Source: Castanea sativa (taxonomy: Eukaryota; Streptophyta; Magnoliopsida; Fagales; Fagaceae). From it: 64,000 nt of DNA. This document shows, piece after piece, positions 44,115 through 56,706 of this stretch. Location: positions 44,827,335 through 44,891,334 of the forward strand of contig NC_134018.1 in assembly GCF_040712315.1 (NCBI RefSeq). Reading direction: 5' to 3'. The position numbers and the translations under genes were made by a program. How positions within the stretch are numbered: the stretch's first letter is position 1; each line of letters opens with the position of its first letter. The notes below the pieces were generated by a model, which worked only from the letters and a program-made list of their open reading frames with translations, was not told the origin of the DNA and did no database searches.

Positions 44115-45550
44115 AGGATGCATATAGAAACTTAATTAGGAGATTTTGCTAATAATTGTTTATTTTTTAATATTTTTGGGTGGACAATTTTACAGTTTCT
44201 GTGGTGAAAATTGATGGTGAACTAAAAATCGAACCATCTCCAATTCATCCATAAGAGTCGTCCAGAGTTAGAAAGGTTAGCCCAATATAAAAAGGTCGTC
44301 CATCATCAGAAGGTCGTCCATGGGAATAAGGGTCATCCATCAAGAAAGCACCTGGACGACCCCTCAACACTTAGAAAATCCTCAGAATGGATTTATGTAC
44401 AAAAGCTTGAAATTCGGACCAAGTTCTACTATTTTGAAGCATGAGAAAAATCCTTGTTAATCATTGTAACTTCCCACTAAGTGCTTAACTTCCAATGGCA
44501 GTTGTAGAATATAAGATTGAACATTTTAATTTCTATAGTAGTTGTGGAAATTAAGTCTGAACATTCTGACTTCCACACACGTTGAGGAAGTTACTGAACA
44601 AGTAACCACTCCAAAGCTCATTATATAAGGACTTATCCACATAAAATGAAAGTAAGTTTCCACTACTCCTAAAGTTAGATTTCTTGAGTTCTAGAGAGAA
44701 AAACTAACTTAAGCATCGGAGGGTTCTTGGCCGATTCACCCTGGTCACCTTTGATTTTGTGTCTATTTTCTTTTCAGGTCTTCCAAGCAATCACAAGTCC
44801 ATTGAAGCATAGAGCATTCAGCCTACTGATTTTCTGTGCATCATCAAAAATAATCACAATAAATTATCAACAACAAATTGTTTTCCTAATTGGTCCAATT
44901 AATTATTATTAAATGATGATTGATATGACATTTTGTTTGCTTGCAAAGCATCTTCATAGGTTTGCTTTGATTCAATATATATTTAAGAATGTATTGAGAT
45001 AAGCACTGTATTCAAGAAGAGAGATCATGATTCTACTTTTTATACTTCAAAAGAGATAGATTGGTTTGGGAATAAAGATAAGTTAAAATTTTTTTAATGG
45101 TGGGAAAATTCTATTTTTATCATTCATTTCTAACTATCATTATTGGAAAAACTTAAATCCCCCTTTGCACTATATCATTAGCACATTAGCTCATAATATG
45201 AGTAGATGCAAATTTTAATATAAAAAGAAAGTAAAAAATATATAATTTTTTATTTATAGAGAATGCAAAATTCATTATTTAAAAAAAATCAATATGACAT
45301 TGTTTATTTTAGAAAAAAAAAAAAAAAAAAACTCTTGCCCTTTATTGGTTTGGTAAAGGGTTATTAAAAAAACATTTCTTAATTAATAGTTGAATACATC
45401 TAAATTAAATTCTCTTATGAGAAAAACGCTTTATTACAAATTACTAATCCTAATATATGATTTTATGAATATTTTAGAAAATAAATTATATGTTATATTT
45501 CATTATAAAATAATTAGATATTCTCGCGCATCACACGAAGTTGCGACTAA
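43140..45550 (+). mobile_element. Probable non-autonomous Helitron (2.4 kb)
   Basis: It opens, after an A, with TCTATCTATGCTATATATAA and ends with TTGCGACTAA followed by T, the Helitron pattern A^TC...CTRR^T. Just before the end, TCTCGCGCATCACACGAAG is a diverged form of the GC-rich hairpin of plant Helitrons. No RepHel coding sequence is present. It contains a (TC)n run (43551-43609) and a (TTA)n run (44064-44111). The hairpin is weak, so the boundaries are moderately sure. Confidence 0.6.
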
Positions 45551-45626
45551 TATATTATATATTTAAAAGCTAAAGCGTAATATTTATTGTTGCTACGCTC
45601 CTGTTGAGCCACATCATCCACTTATT

Positions 45627-45677
<51 letters not shown>

Positions 45678-46913
45678 TAACTCTTCTTATTAATTCCCAA
45701 ATTATTGTTACACTTTTTCTAATATTTCTCCTCCCTTTTACCTTTCATCTCCTCACTACTATCTACATTAATATCATTCTTCCTCTAACATTTTATCTTT
45801 CTTTATTTTTTTCTTCTTCTTATTCTCATCATTTTACGATAAATTTGCAATTCTCTCTTATTCTATGCATTGCTTTCCCAATTCCCACATTAAAAGGTTA
45901 TCCATCTCTCTCTCTCTCCCTATTTTTTTTCCATTCTTTGGTAGTTTTTTTTTAAAAAAAAAATTATCTTGCATCTCTATTTTAGGTTGATTATAAACTT
46001 TTGTGTTCTTTAGAACTCTGCTTTGGGTTTATGTGATTTAGTTTTGTGATTTTTAAGTTGTTGTCTTTTTCGTTAATTTTATTTAATTTCGTAGATGTTA
46101 TCCAATTACATAATAAATATACTATATACAAATATATTTTTATCCTATTATAGAGCATGACTATGATAATTTAATGTTTATTACTATATCATTTAACTCT
46201 TTTTCTTCTTGTATAATTTTCTATAAATTTGTTGTTATCTCTCACATTCTCTCTTAAAAAAAATGATTATTCTTTCTCTCTTGATTTTTTATTATTTCTT
46301 GCAACTCCACTTTAGGTTGATGAATCATTGTTTTTTTTTTTTATAATTCTATTTTGAGTTAATACGTTTTGGTGTTGTATTTTTGAGTTCCCTAACACAA
46401 GTAGTTTCTCTCCCTCTTATATCTTGGTTTGATTTTTGTTTGAGTTAATACGTAGTTATTTTGGAAGTGAGAATTTGAATTTATATCAAAACACAATATT
46501 GGCTATGCATTTGAATGTGTCTATCAATTTTTTAAGTAATATTAAAAAGTAATTTTGTTATAAGTTTTGATTATCATTATAATCTCCTTTAAAATAATGA
46601 GAAATTTGAATAATTTATTTGGAATTTAAAAAGTTTAGTTGTAGAGAAAAAAAAAATTGGAAAAACATAGCACATTAAAATATAATTTCAAAGAATATGG
46701 ACTAGCTCATAAAGTAATTATATCAATCAAACACTACACCAAAAATAATAGAATGAATTGGTAGAGATAAAAAGATGAAAAATAATTTTAGAAATTGTTT
46801 AATTTTTAGGGAAAACAAATTATCTTCAACAAATTTTAGAGAACAAATTATACATTATACCATAATTACAAAATAATTATCTATTCCCACGCAACGTGGG
46901 GGTCTGCTACTAG
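45551..46913 (+). mobile_element. Non-autonomous Helitron (1.36 kb) with intact 3' hairpin
   Basis: The left part TATATTTAAAAGCTAAAGCG and TAATATTTATTGTTGCTACG matches the 5' ends at 18598 and 30801, though the first bases (TC) have decayed. The right end has the hairpin CCCACGCAACGTGGG (46886-46900), then GGTCTGCTACTAG and a T (46914): a standard Helitron 3' terminus. A (TC)n run lies at 45631-45670. It abuts the preceding Helitron end at 45550. No coding sequence is present. Confidence 0.8.
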
Positions 46914-47241
46914 TTAAGTCATAAAAATATTGCATGTTATAATCTAACAAATTAATCATAAACCAATGTTGCAAATCCATTTTCAAATAGGGGTAAATTT
47001 GTTTATTTAAATATATTTAATCATTTCCTCTCATTCCAATCCTAATTTTTAAAACATCCAAACATAAGGAAAGACTAATTATTCCCTTCCCCCTTACTTA
47101 ATTTTAAAAACATCCAAACAAGATGGAGAGTAACCATTCTCCTCTCCCTTCAAATTTCCAAACATAGCATTATGTTTCCAAATAAAAAGTTGTTTTTATT
47201 TCTTCAATCAGGGGATTTTGTTACCATATGGCAAACATAAC
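46914..47241. other. AT-rich spacer
   Basis: No gene is seen. Two related words, AAACATCCAAACATAAGG near 47050 and AAACATCCAAACAAGATG near 47106, indicate a small local duplication. Confidence 0.4.
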
Positions 47242-47244
47242 TAA

Positions 47245-47753
47245 GGGCACGTTTGGTACACTGTAATGATTATTACATGGGAATATGAATAAGTATTACA
47301 AGGAATACATTAAATTGGTATGTAATAAGTATTACTATTCATTAGTTTAGTGACCATTTAGGAATAGAATCCTGAATATGCATCCATAATTTAGTAGATT
47401 ATAAAAAGAAGGTGTAATTAAATCATTTTTAAGTCAAAGTTCCTAAATACACTTATTTTAGGGTGTTCAAAATAGAGCTAATAATTAACAACAGGAAAAA
47501 TTTATTCTCTTTCCTTTTGAAGATGTGGCAACTAATGGCTTTTTAGGAAAATTTTTTAAAAAGTTAGTACATAAGGTAAAGGAATAGATATTCAGTACTT
47601 TTGATAAGAAATAGTTATTCCTCATTTTGAATAATAGCTATTCATAAGGAATAACTATTCATTGTAATAAAAACATAACTAAACAACCGAATAATTATGT
47701 TATAGGAATATCTATTACATTACAGTGTCTATTATAGTCTACCAAATGTGCCC
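47245..47753. mobile_element. MITE (509 bp) with TAA target duplication
   Basis: The left end GGGCACGTTTGGTACACTGT and the right end, reverse-complemented, GGGCACATTTGGTAGACTAT are inverted repeats that extend inward through related GTAATG.ATTA words. TAA flanks both sides (47242-47244, 47754-47756), as for Tourist/PIF-Harbinger MITEs. Repeated GGAATA(A)CTATTC words fill the interior. No coding capacity. Confidence 0.85.
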
Positions 47754-48060
47754 TAAGTATTATTTTTGTAGGATCATAAAAATCCATGAAGAAATCAGAT
47801 TGTGAGTGATCAACAAGTTTATGACAAAATAGTTTCAATTTAGACATGAACTAAGGATATAATAAAGTGACAAATAGAACGGAAATTTTAAAAAATCTGC
47901 AGTATCAAATACGGTGGAAAATGATCATGGTCCAATTCATCTAATGTGGAAAATGCAACGTAGGTGGAAAGTTATTTGCTCCTAATTATATAATATAACT
48001 GGTGGAAAATTATTTGCCTAATTAGCTATCACTAGAAGCGGACGCCATAGGTTGGAACTC

Positions 48061-48064
48061 TCTC

Positions 48065-48123
<59 letters not shown>

Positions 48124-48124
48124 C
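48061..48124. repeat. (AAT)n microsatellite
   Basis: About 20 uninterrupted TAA/AAT units follow CTCTCATAA. It is likely polymorphic in length. Confidence 0.97.
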
Positions 48125-48470
48125 GTAGCAAAGATGGTGGAAAATTTATATATTGTGAAGTGTCAAACACTTCGCTCCTAATTATATAATATAACCCCCC
48201 CAATGTGGAAAATTATTTGCTCCTAATTATATAATAGTCGTAGCAAAGGTGGTGAAAAGTGTATATATTGTGAAGTGTCAAACACTTTGCTTCTAATTAT
48301 ACAATATAACTGCCCAATGAGGAAAATTATTTGCTCCTAATTATATAATAATCGTTGCAAAGGTGGTGGAAAATTTATATATTGTGAAGTGTCAAACACT
48401 TTGCTCCTAATTATATAATATAACCCCAAAATGTGGAAAATTATTTGCTCTTAAATCCTAATTATATAAT
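48125..48470. repeat. Tandem repeat, three copies of about 115 bp
   Basis: Units start with GT(A/T)GCAAAG(A/G)TGGTG at 48125, 48240 and 48354; each continues with ATATTGTGAAGTGTCAAACA, CTAATTATATAATATAAC and GAAAATTATTTGCTC. Related single copies occur at 47931-48010 and 49140-49215, so the block belongs to a larger duplicated neighbourhood. Confidence 0.9.
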
Positions 48471-48471
48471 A

Positions 48472-48960
48472 CTAGCCTCAGAGCACGCGCTTACGTGCTC
48501 AAAGGCTCTTCTATTTTTTGGGTAAAGATTAATAATTTGCATTTATTATAATTTGAAATTTCTACTTTTTTCAATCACCAAAAAAAAAAAAAAAATCTAA
48601 GAGTGTGATGAATATGTGTGGTGAGTTTTGTAAATTGGAACAGTTTTAAAACTAACAAAAGAGTGATCCTATTTTGTTGGGAGTTAGTGGGTAGATGTAG
48701 GAATTTAAATCAACATAAAAGTAGGAGTTTATTAGAAGTAAGAAGGCACTTCAACGTAGAAGTAAAAATTTATTATTTTAACCCTATTTTTAAGTTTTAG
48801 GTAGGGGTATTTTTGATAATAAAAAAAGCAATAACTAACTTTCTTTTGTCAATTTACTATTTTAACTCCATTTTTAAGTTGTTGGTTAATTAATTTAGTG
48901 GTATTTTTTACAGGAAAAAAAACAATAACTAATTTTCTGAATCCTCTTAATATATACAGA
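48472..48960 (-). mobile_element. Short non-autonomous Helitron (489 bp), both ends defined
   Basis: On the minus strand it begins after an A with TCTGTATATATTAAGAGGAT and ends with the hairpin GAGCACGTAAGCGCGTGCTC, then TGAGGCTAG followed by T. These are the textbook A^TC...hairpin...CTAG^T features. The 20-base stem-loop ends 6 bases before CTAG. The interior has no coding sequence; it is probably moved by an autonomous relative elsewhere. Confidence 0.9.
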
Positions 48961-49780
48961 TAACCACCCATGCTTATGGTACCATCTTGAGTGGTGGTTA
49001 AATCAAAATAATTTCAATTTAGACATGAATTAAGGATATAATAAAATGACAAACGGACATCTCAAAAATCTTGCAGAGTGTCAAATGTGGTGAAAATGAC
49101 CCTGGTCCATCCAATGTGTAAAAGGCAACGTAACTGGATAGGACGTAACAAACACAGCAGGAAAATTTAATATTTTGTGAAGTGTCAAACACGGTGGAAA
49201 ATTATTTGCTCCTAAGATCTGGTGTGAAACTAATATAATCGTCCAAGGCTCCAAACGTCCAAATTCAAACGGTGAAATTATTAAGTTCATTAATTAAGAG
49301 CCCTCCAACGTTTAACACTAATTAAGCCCAAATAACAACAACAAAATCTTAGTTCTAAAATTTAGGATTGGTTATGGATCCTCGACCAATTAGATTGAGT
49401 TTGTCACATGAATTCTTTTTCTTAATATTATCCTATCTAAAGTCATTCTCTCTATTACTTTCCCAATTAATTTTTTTATTAATTTTAGTTGACATGTTTT
49501 TTTAATTACTTCTACGAATTAAGCCAAGACAAATTATAAATTAGACAAATTTTGGCTACAATTCCCACTAAAAAAAAAAAAATTAACAAGACTACATATT
49601 TTGAAAATCTAACCATTAGATTGTATGTTTTATATGTTCTTAACACTCATATCAAATTTTGTGTCAATCATATATTATTTACTATTTAATCCAAAAAATT
49701 ATTTTTTATACATAATTTTAAACTATAAAAATTTAAAATTTAAAGATTTGGTTGATAACCTAACTATTGATCTTTCCCGT

Positions 49781-50097
49781 TAAGAATGAAAATGGAATCA
49801 AAACCATCCCACCATCCAAATTGTCAAGTGGATATAATTAGGCAATGAAAATGATAACAAAACCACCCCACCATGCATCCAGATTTTCACGTTGACATGT
49901 TAGACAATGAAAATGGATACAAAACCACCCCACCATCCATTAAGAATGAACATGGAATCAAAACCACCCCACCATCCAAATTGTCAAGTGGATATAATTA
50001 GGCAATGAAAATGGTAACAAAACCACCCCACCATCCAGATTTTCACGTTGACATGATTAGACAATAAAAATGGATACAAAACCACCCCACCATCCAA
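49781..50097. repeat. Two-copy tandem repeat of about 160 bp upstream of the receptor kinase
   Basis: Copies start at 49781 and 49941 with TAAGAATGAAAATGGAATC. Each contains three about 53-bp sub-units ending in ACAAAACCACCCCACCATCC. The array ends about 150 bp before the first Met of the kinase, so it lies in its presumptive promoter. Confidence 0.88.
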
Positions 50098-50243
50098 CTT
50101 GTCATTTTTATATCGTTGGGGATATAGTGGTCATTTCAATATGTTGATATATGTATACATGCTGTAAGTGAGCCAACATTCCATTAGTTTGCCTATACAA
50201 CACCAAATATATCACCAGCTTCCTTTATCCTTCTCCAAACCAA

Positions 50244-52938
50244 ATGACGCTTCATCAAACCAATTTGTGTGCATCCTCGTCTTATTCCATATACCTTCAT
50301 CTCATGATTCTTCTCTTTCTCATTTCTCTACTCTGCTTGCAACCCACCATTACTGCCGTTGCTCCAACAAACGAGACTGATCGTTTCGCTTTGCTCAAAT
50401 TCAAAGAATCTGTGCCCCAGGATCCCTATAACATATTGAGCTCATGGAATGACTCTATGCACTTCTGCAACTGGCTAGGGGTCAAATGCGGCCGTCGGCA
50501 CCAAAGAGTCACAGTCTTAGACCTACAAGGCCACAAGTTACTTGGAACTCTATCACCTTACATCGGCAACCTCAGCTTTCTAAGGTCCATCACCCTCCAG
50601 AATAATAGCTTCTATGGTGACATTCCACAAAAAATCGGTCATTTGTTCCGACTGCAACAGCTCTTATCTTTCCAATAACACATTGGAAGGGGAAATACCA
50701 TCCAGCTTGTCCAACTGCTCCAATCTCAGGTTCTTATATCTTCGTGTGAATAAGCTTGTAGGAAAAATTCCAGAGGAGTTTGGATCTTTAATGAAACTCG
50801 AATTACTTTGGCTTGGCAAGAACAATTTGGTAGGAGGGATCCCATCTTCTCTGGGAAATCTTTCTTCACTCACACAATTTAATGCAGCGGAAAATAATTT
50901 GGTGGGAAGTATTCCAGATGCCATAGGCTAATTAAATAGCTTAGTAATTTTCTCAATTTCGGTTAATAATTTGTCAGGTACGATCCCTTCCTCTCTTTAC
51001 AATTTGTCATCTCTCCAAGTCTTTTCAGTTTCATCCAACCAATTTAATGGCACACTTCCAGCCAACATAGGCCTAAATCTTCCAAGTCTCCAACTTTTCC
51101 ATTTTGGTGGAAATGAGTTCTCTGGGCCAATCCCTACTTCATTAGTCAATGCAACTCAGCTTCAACTAATTGATTTAGGTGATAATAAGTTTTTGGGATC
51201 AGTTCCAACAAATTTGGGAAATCTGCTGAATCTTTTTCTTTTTAGGTTGAGTATTAATTATCTAGGAAAGAGTCTCCATTTCTTAACATCGTTGACAAAC
51301 TGTAGTAGACTTCAAAGTTTGGGTTTAGATGTAAATCAATTTGATGGTGTCCTGCCCAATTTTGTATCAAACTTGTCAAACAAACTCAATTTTTTATTTT
51401 TTGGATACAACGAAATATCTGGAACTATTCCTGGATCATTAACGAATCTCGTTAAATTAATTGCCTTGGGCTTAAATGACAACCACTTCACAGGCATCAT
51501 TCCTACTACTTTTGGGAAGTTTGAGAAGATGCAACGTTCGGGTTTATCTGGAAATAGACTATCGGGAGAAATACCAGCCTCCTTAGGCAACCTTACTCAG
51601 TTGTTCGAAATCTACTTACAAGATAACAGATTCGAAGGAACCATACCTCCAAGTTTAATAAACTGCCAAAATTTGCAAAGCTTGGACATTTCACAAAATA
51701 ACCTTAATGGATCCATACCCCTGCAGCTTATTGGTACTTCTTCGTTACCACTACTATACATCAATTTATCTCACAACTCATTCACGGGCAAACTACCATT
51801 TGAAGTAGGTAATTTGAAAAATATCAACCAAATGGATATCTCTAACAATAATTTGTCTGGTGAAATTCCTACATCTATAGGAAATTGTTTGATCTTGGAA
51901 TATCTTTACCTGCAAGGGAATTCCTTTAGTGGAGCCATACCATCATCTATGGCTTCTTTGAAAGGTCTTCGACTTTTAGATGTTTCACAAATAACCTTTC
52001 AGGACCCATTCCAGAGAGTTTAGAGAAGCTGCTTTTCGTAGAAAAATTGAATCTTTCATTCAATAATTTTGAGGGTGAGGTACCAATCAAAGGGATTTTC
52101 AAAAACATAAGTGTCGTATCATTGATTGGAAATACTAAACTTTGTGGTGGTATACCAAAATTGCAATTGCCAAAATGCCCTGTACATGGTATGAAACCAA
52201 GAAAATCCATTGGATTCAAACTAGCAATTGTAATTATTTCTATTGTTCAAATCTTCCTTTTGTTTTCATCTTTTCTTGTTTGGATGAAAAAATCAAGAAA
52301 GAAATCACCTTCAATGGTTTCAACAATGGACCTCCTTCTAAATGTTTCATACAAAGAACTCTATCAGGCAACTAGTAGATTTTCTCCAAGTAATTTAATT
52401 GGATCAGGCAGTTTTGGCTTTGTATACAAATGAATTATTCATCCGGAAGAAAGATCAATTGCTGTAAAGGTCCTTAATCTTCAACAAAAGGGTGCTTCCA
52501 AGAGCTTTATGGTTGAATGTAATGCCTTAAGAAATATCCAGCACAAAAATCTTGTTAAGATATTAACTTGTTGCTCTATCATGGATTACAATGGGAATGA
52601 ATTCAAAGCTCTGGTATTTGAATTCATGACAAATGGAAGCTTAGATTTTTGGCCTCATCAAGGGCTAGACAATGAAAACCAATCAAGGAACTTGAGCCTT
52701 CTTCAAAGACTAAATGTTGCAATTGATGTGGCTTCCGCAATAGATTATCTTCACAACTATTCTATGCAACCTATCATTCATTGTGATTTAAAACCAAGCA
52801 ATGTTCTTCTAGACAATGACATGGTTGCTCATGTAAGCGATTTTGGTTTAGCAAAGCTCCCCCCAATCACCAATGATTCTTCTGAAAAGCAAACTAGTAC
52901 AATTGGGATAAAGGGATCAATTGGTTACATTGCTCCAG
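50244..52938 (+). pseudogene. LRR receptor-like kinase of the LRR-XII (non-RD) type, first exon, inactivated
   Basis: Family members are plasma-membrane receptors that sense microbial or other ligands with leucine-rich repeats and signal through a cytoplasmic kinase. Seen in order: a signal peptide (LILLFLISLLCLQP-like stretch), the LRRNT segment DRFALLKFKESV..LSSWN..HFCNWLGVKC, about 20 LRRs, a transmembrane helix near 52217-52280 followed by KKSRKK, and a kinase with GSGSFGFVYK, IAVKVL, IIHCDLKPSN and DFGLAK. Cys before the catalytic Asp marks a non-RD kinase. The exon ends at a donor in GYIAP (52938|GT), the usual intron position of LRR-XII genes. Lesions: a frameshift near 50663, TAA at 50929, a frameshift near 51990, TGA at 52431. 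No second kinase exon was found downstream in the window. Decayed paralogue. Confidence 0.92.
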
Positions 52939-54535
52939 GTAACTTCTTTTTAATTCTTCTAGTTAACCTTCAAAACATCTTTACATGTATTGGATTATTT
53001 TATTTTAGGAAATTACCTTCCTATCAAGAGAGGATACACAAATTCTCTCTCTTCATGCACACATAGAAGCCCACCTAGCCACTCAATTTACAATTTTATT
53101 TTAATTGAAGAATTTAAAGGAAACAAAAGCAGATTCTCAAAACAAAAATCAAAAAACAAAGAAAAAAAAAAGCAAACAAAAGCATTAAGCATGTTTTAAG
53201 CCTTGATAAATTTGATTAGTTGAGACATTGCTTTCTCCATTTACTAAGACTGGGACATTGCCGCGTCAATGTCCCAGTTTTTATTATTATTATTTTTTGG
53301 TGGCATAGAAAGTTGTTTGTTGAAATGCCTCATAGAGTTTTATGGTGCTAATATGGGCGTCGTATATCTGTTTGGGAAGGTAACACAATGGTGATATTGG
53401 TATTTTTGTCATTTAATATTGAAATTATATCATTGTGCATTGCATGAAATTATGGTGGTAGAAGATTGTGACTTTTTGATGTTGAACAAAGTGAGCAAAA
53501 CAAAGGCAATGACTTGAGTTTTTTTTATTTTTTATTTTTTATAAATATTTGATTTTGGGTATATTTATTGTTACTTAGCTTTGTTAAAAGTCTTTGCTTG
53601 ATTACTATCCCTAAGGATTGGTGAGTTCTTTTCCAAGGAAAGTGATGCATATTAAAACACTTCAGTTTGCTGATTTTTTTGGCCCCATGGCATTTGGTAG
53701 AATTTGAAAATTGTGTCAGCTAAGTATCACACAATTCGAAATTGGAGTGATGTTTCCACTTTTTTATGAAATATTTCTCTTTTTTATTCCCTAGTTTGTG
53801 ACTCAGCATGTTCTATCCGTTTGGTGTTTGCTCTATCATGCTATTGTTGCAGATTGGGATGTCTTCTGTAAGCTTGAATTTTGGCATATGTTATTTCATT
53901 AAGCCCTAAGGTCAATGGCGACTGTTGTTCATTTGTTGAAGAACATGAAGGAATGTGATCATACATTTTCATTTGGTTCCTATATTTAATGAAATTGTTA
54001 TGAAAATATAATTGATAACTTGACTTACTTTAGGACTATCTTTAATGAAATTGTCATGAAAATTTCTTGACGTTGGTGAGAATTCTTTGGATGGAATTGT
54101 TAAAAAAATATATTTATAGGTATTTTTGGGTTGTAGTTTTCTCATGTTTGGGACGATTTTTTAGTTTAGGGGGTGTCAAAAGGGAAGCACAACACATGTT
54201 ATTTCCATGTTAATGCAACTAATATTTATGTCTTGTTTGTATGTGTAACTATTTTCAAGCACATCCATTAAATAAAAATAAAAATAACTATTTTTAAGAA
54301 CAATGATAATGAATCACATGCTAAAAATATTTGAAGAAGAGATCAGGTTCTCACTGATTTTCTATAATGAATCACATGCTAAAAATACTACAACTTTTAC
54401 TGCATTAAGCTAAATGTGTCATCAACCACAAAGAAATAATTTAAATATTCATTTATGAGTTGTTGAAACTTACCAATTACATTTACTATCGCATCAATTT
54501 GTAAGTAAAATTTGTAATACTTGTAGTACTTTTCA

Positions 54536-54608
<73 letters not shown>

Positions 54609-56478
54609 GAATGGTGGCAAGAAGAAGAAGTGTTCAGCGAAAGAAATAGAAACAGAGGACTAGATGAATTGCAAAGTAGAAGAAGAAGAAAAGTGTCAAT
54701 ATGAGTGCTTCAAAACTATAACAATATATTTACAATGTTTGTATAACGAGTCATTGGGATTGTTTTATATATTGTTGAAAGTTGATAGTCATGAATGAAA
54801 TATCATTTTCATGTGCTGAACAAGTTATGACATATTGGACTAGAATCGCAGTTTTATTATGTTATAGCCGTCATTCATGAGTTTTAAAAATGATACAAGG
54901 TTTGTATCTGTTACAAATCCTATTCATTCGACATTGACTATTAAAACCAGACAAAGACATAGATCACATATATCTTGTGAATTGTGACATCATGGTTGGT
55001 GTCTTGATCTTTGTTTAAAGTCCTACCTTTAAGTTTTTATTTTCTTTCTAACTCAAAGGTTAGAAAAGTCTTACCATCTTGATCATAGCATTTCTAAAAA
55101 GTTAAAGCAGTTTTTCTTTTAAACTATCAAATCAATAGAAAAATAAATATAAAATGTTTCGACTAATTTATTGGTAATATTATTAACATATAATTATCTT
55201 CTTCTTCTTTTTTTTTCTTTTTTTCTTTTTATAATACTAGGAAACCAATAGTTTTAAGTCTTATAATTCTGCATATTAATAATAATGTCATAAATCGGTC
55301 ATGAGGTGGATTCACCAACTGAATGGACCAAATTTTATGATTTTGTCCACTTGCATTTTTTGTGTTCCTTTTTTATTTTGTAACATGAATAGGTCCACAT
55401 GCATTGTACATATGGGCCAATCATCTCAATTATGGGCTTCCATCAATCATAGTAAAGATAGTAGATTAGGTGAGCTCAAAACTACTTCTAGATCTCATCT
55501 CCGTACAAAAATAACAATAAAAAACAGCCCCCTGACTGGAAGAATTGGTCCTTCAGACTAGTTGTTGAGTATAGTATATATATAGTGCCTTTGCCAATTA
55601 CTAATGTGGCCTATCTAACAATTCTTCACCACATCTTAATTCGTATTCAAGAATGTTAAATATATATATATATAATATAAACAATTCTTATATAAACCAT
55701 TGGGATTGTTTTATTTAATATATAGTTCTTATATATTGTTGTGATTGTTTTATAGTTCAATGATAGAAGGGGATCATCTTGTGTGTAGGACCATGCTAGT
55801 TTGATAAGAAGAAGCTGACCATATGACTTTCTAATGTCATGCCTGGTGATTGACCAGCAATCTTTCAATTTCTAATTGATAGTTGAAATTTATTGTTGCT
55901 TTCAGCATTGTCTGCATCGTGGGTGGCCATCTTTTTCTATAGTTCATTACAGTTTTTTTTTGGTCGTCAAAAGCATCATAACTTAACTAGCACATGCATC
56001 CTAGCGTTTTTAACGAAGAAATTAATCTAACGTTTAAATCTCAACTATCTCAAAGATATTTAATCTAACGTTTATAACACCACAAAGATATTTAATTAAG
56101 TTCACATTGCCATGCAGAAGTAGATACTGCAATATCTATTAAGCTAAAAAGAATATTGCATAGATTTCTAAGCTACTTTCAACAAAAAATAGCTAAATAA
56201 AATAGCAAAAAGATAGATCCTGGTTTGCGTTATTTATACATGCTAACGAAATTTAAGAATCTGTTAAGGGTAGGTCATAAGGCTAACATCACTCAAGCAC
56301 AATATCTGCAAATAGTTTTGGGTTATAGAGTCATTGCCTTTGGAATATATGTTATAGAGTATTTTCTCTCTCTCTTTCTTTCTCTAACTTTGATTCAGAT
56401 AAAACCCATTATATTTTTTTCCCTGTTCTAATGACAAAATCAAAGACTATAGCTCATATACATGTTTTCCTTTTGCAG
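52939..56478. other. Long AT-rich non-coding stretch after the receptor-kinase exon
   Basis: The kinase C-terminal exon expected within a few hundred bases is absent. The stretch holds an (AT)n/(GA)n compound microsatellite at 54541-54605 and a smaller TA run at 55662-55676. I recognise no gene or transposon end. Confidence 0.5.
54541..54605. repeat. Compound (AT)n-(AG)n microsatellite
   Basis: About 16 AT units are followed directly by about 16 GA units, in a gene-free region. Confidence 0.97.
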
Positions 56479-56479
56479 A

Positions 56480-56706
56480 TCTCCAAAAGACTACAACAGA
56501 GTGACATCAAATTCTATCACAACCGCAACAGCACGTGTACACGTGACAACCTTCAATGGCCTACTAAATGTAAACTCACTCTTCACAATAGCAGTCTTTG
56601 TGGGTCTTTTTCTTTTAGTTTCTTCTTGTTTTCGTCATTGTTGGCACAGGGGCTTAAGCTGGCTATCACCTTCTTGAATAGTAACTACGTGGATGATAAC
56701 TACTAG
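56480..56706 (+). pseudogene. Exon remnant of a plant multi-pass membrane protein of unknown function
   Basis: After an acceptor (CTTTTGCAG) the frame reads SPKDYNRVTSNSITTATARV, then HVTTFNGLLNVNSLFTIAVF and VGL. At about 56600 the reading shifts by one frame and continues FSFSFFLFSSLLAQGLKLAI and LNSNYVDDNY, then a stop. The two parts resemble the beginning and middle of a plant four-helix membrane family I know only as uncharacterised; in relatives roughly 30 residues separate them. An out-of-frame deletion therefore seems likely. No further exon was found. The family call is from memory and moderate. Confidence 0.5.

Noticed and set aside
55301..55561. 86-codon plus-strand frame in the gap after the receptor kinase
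   Set aside because: There is no homology, no splice context and typical intergenic composition.
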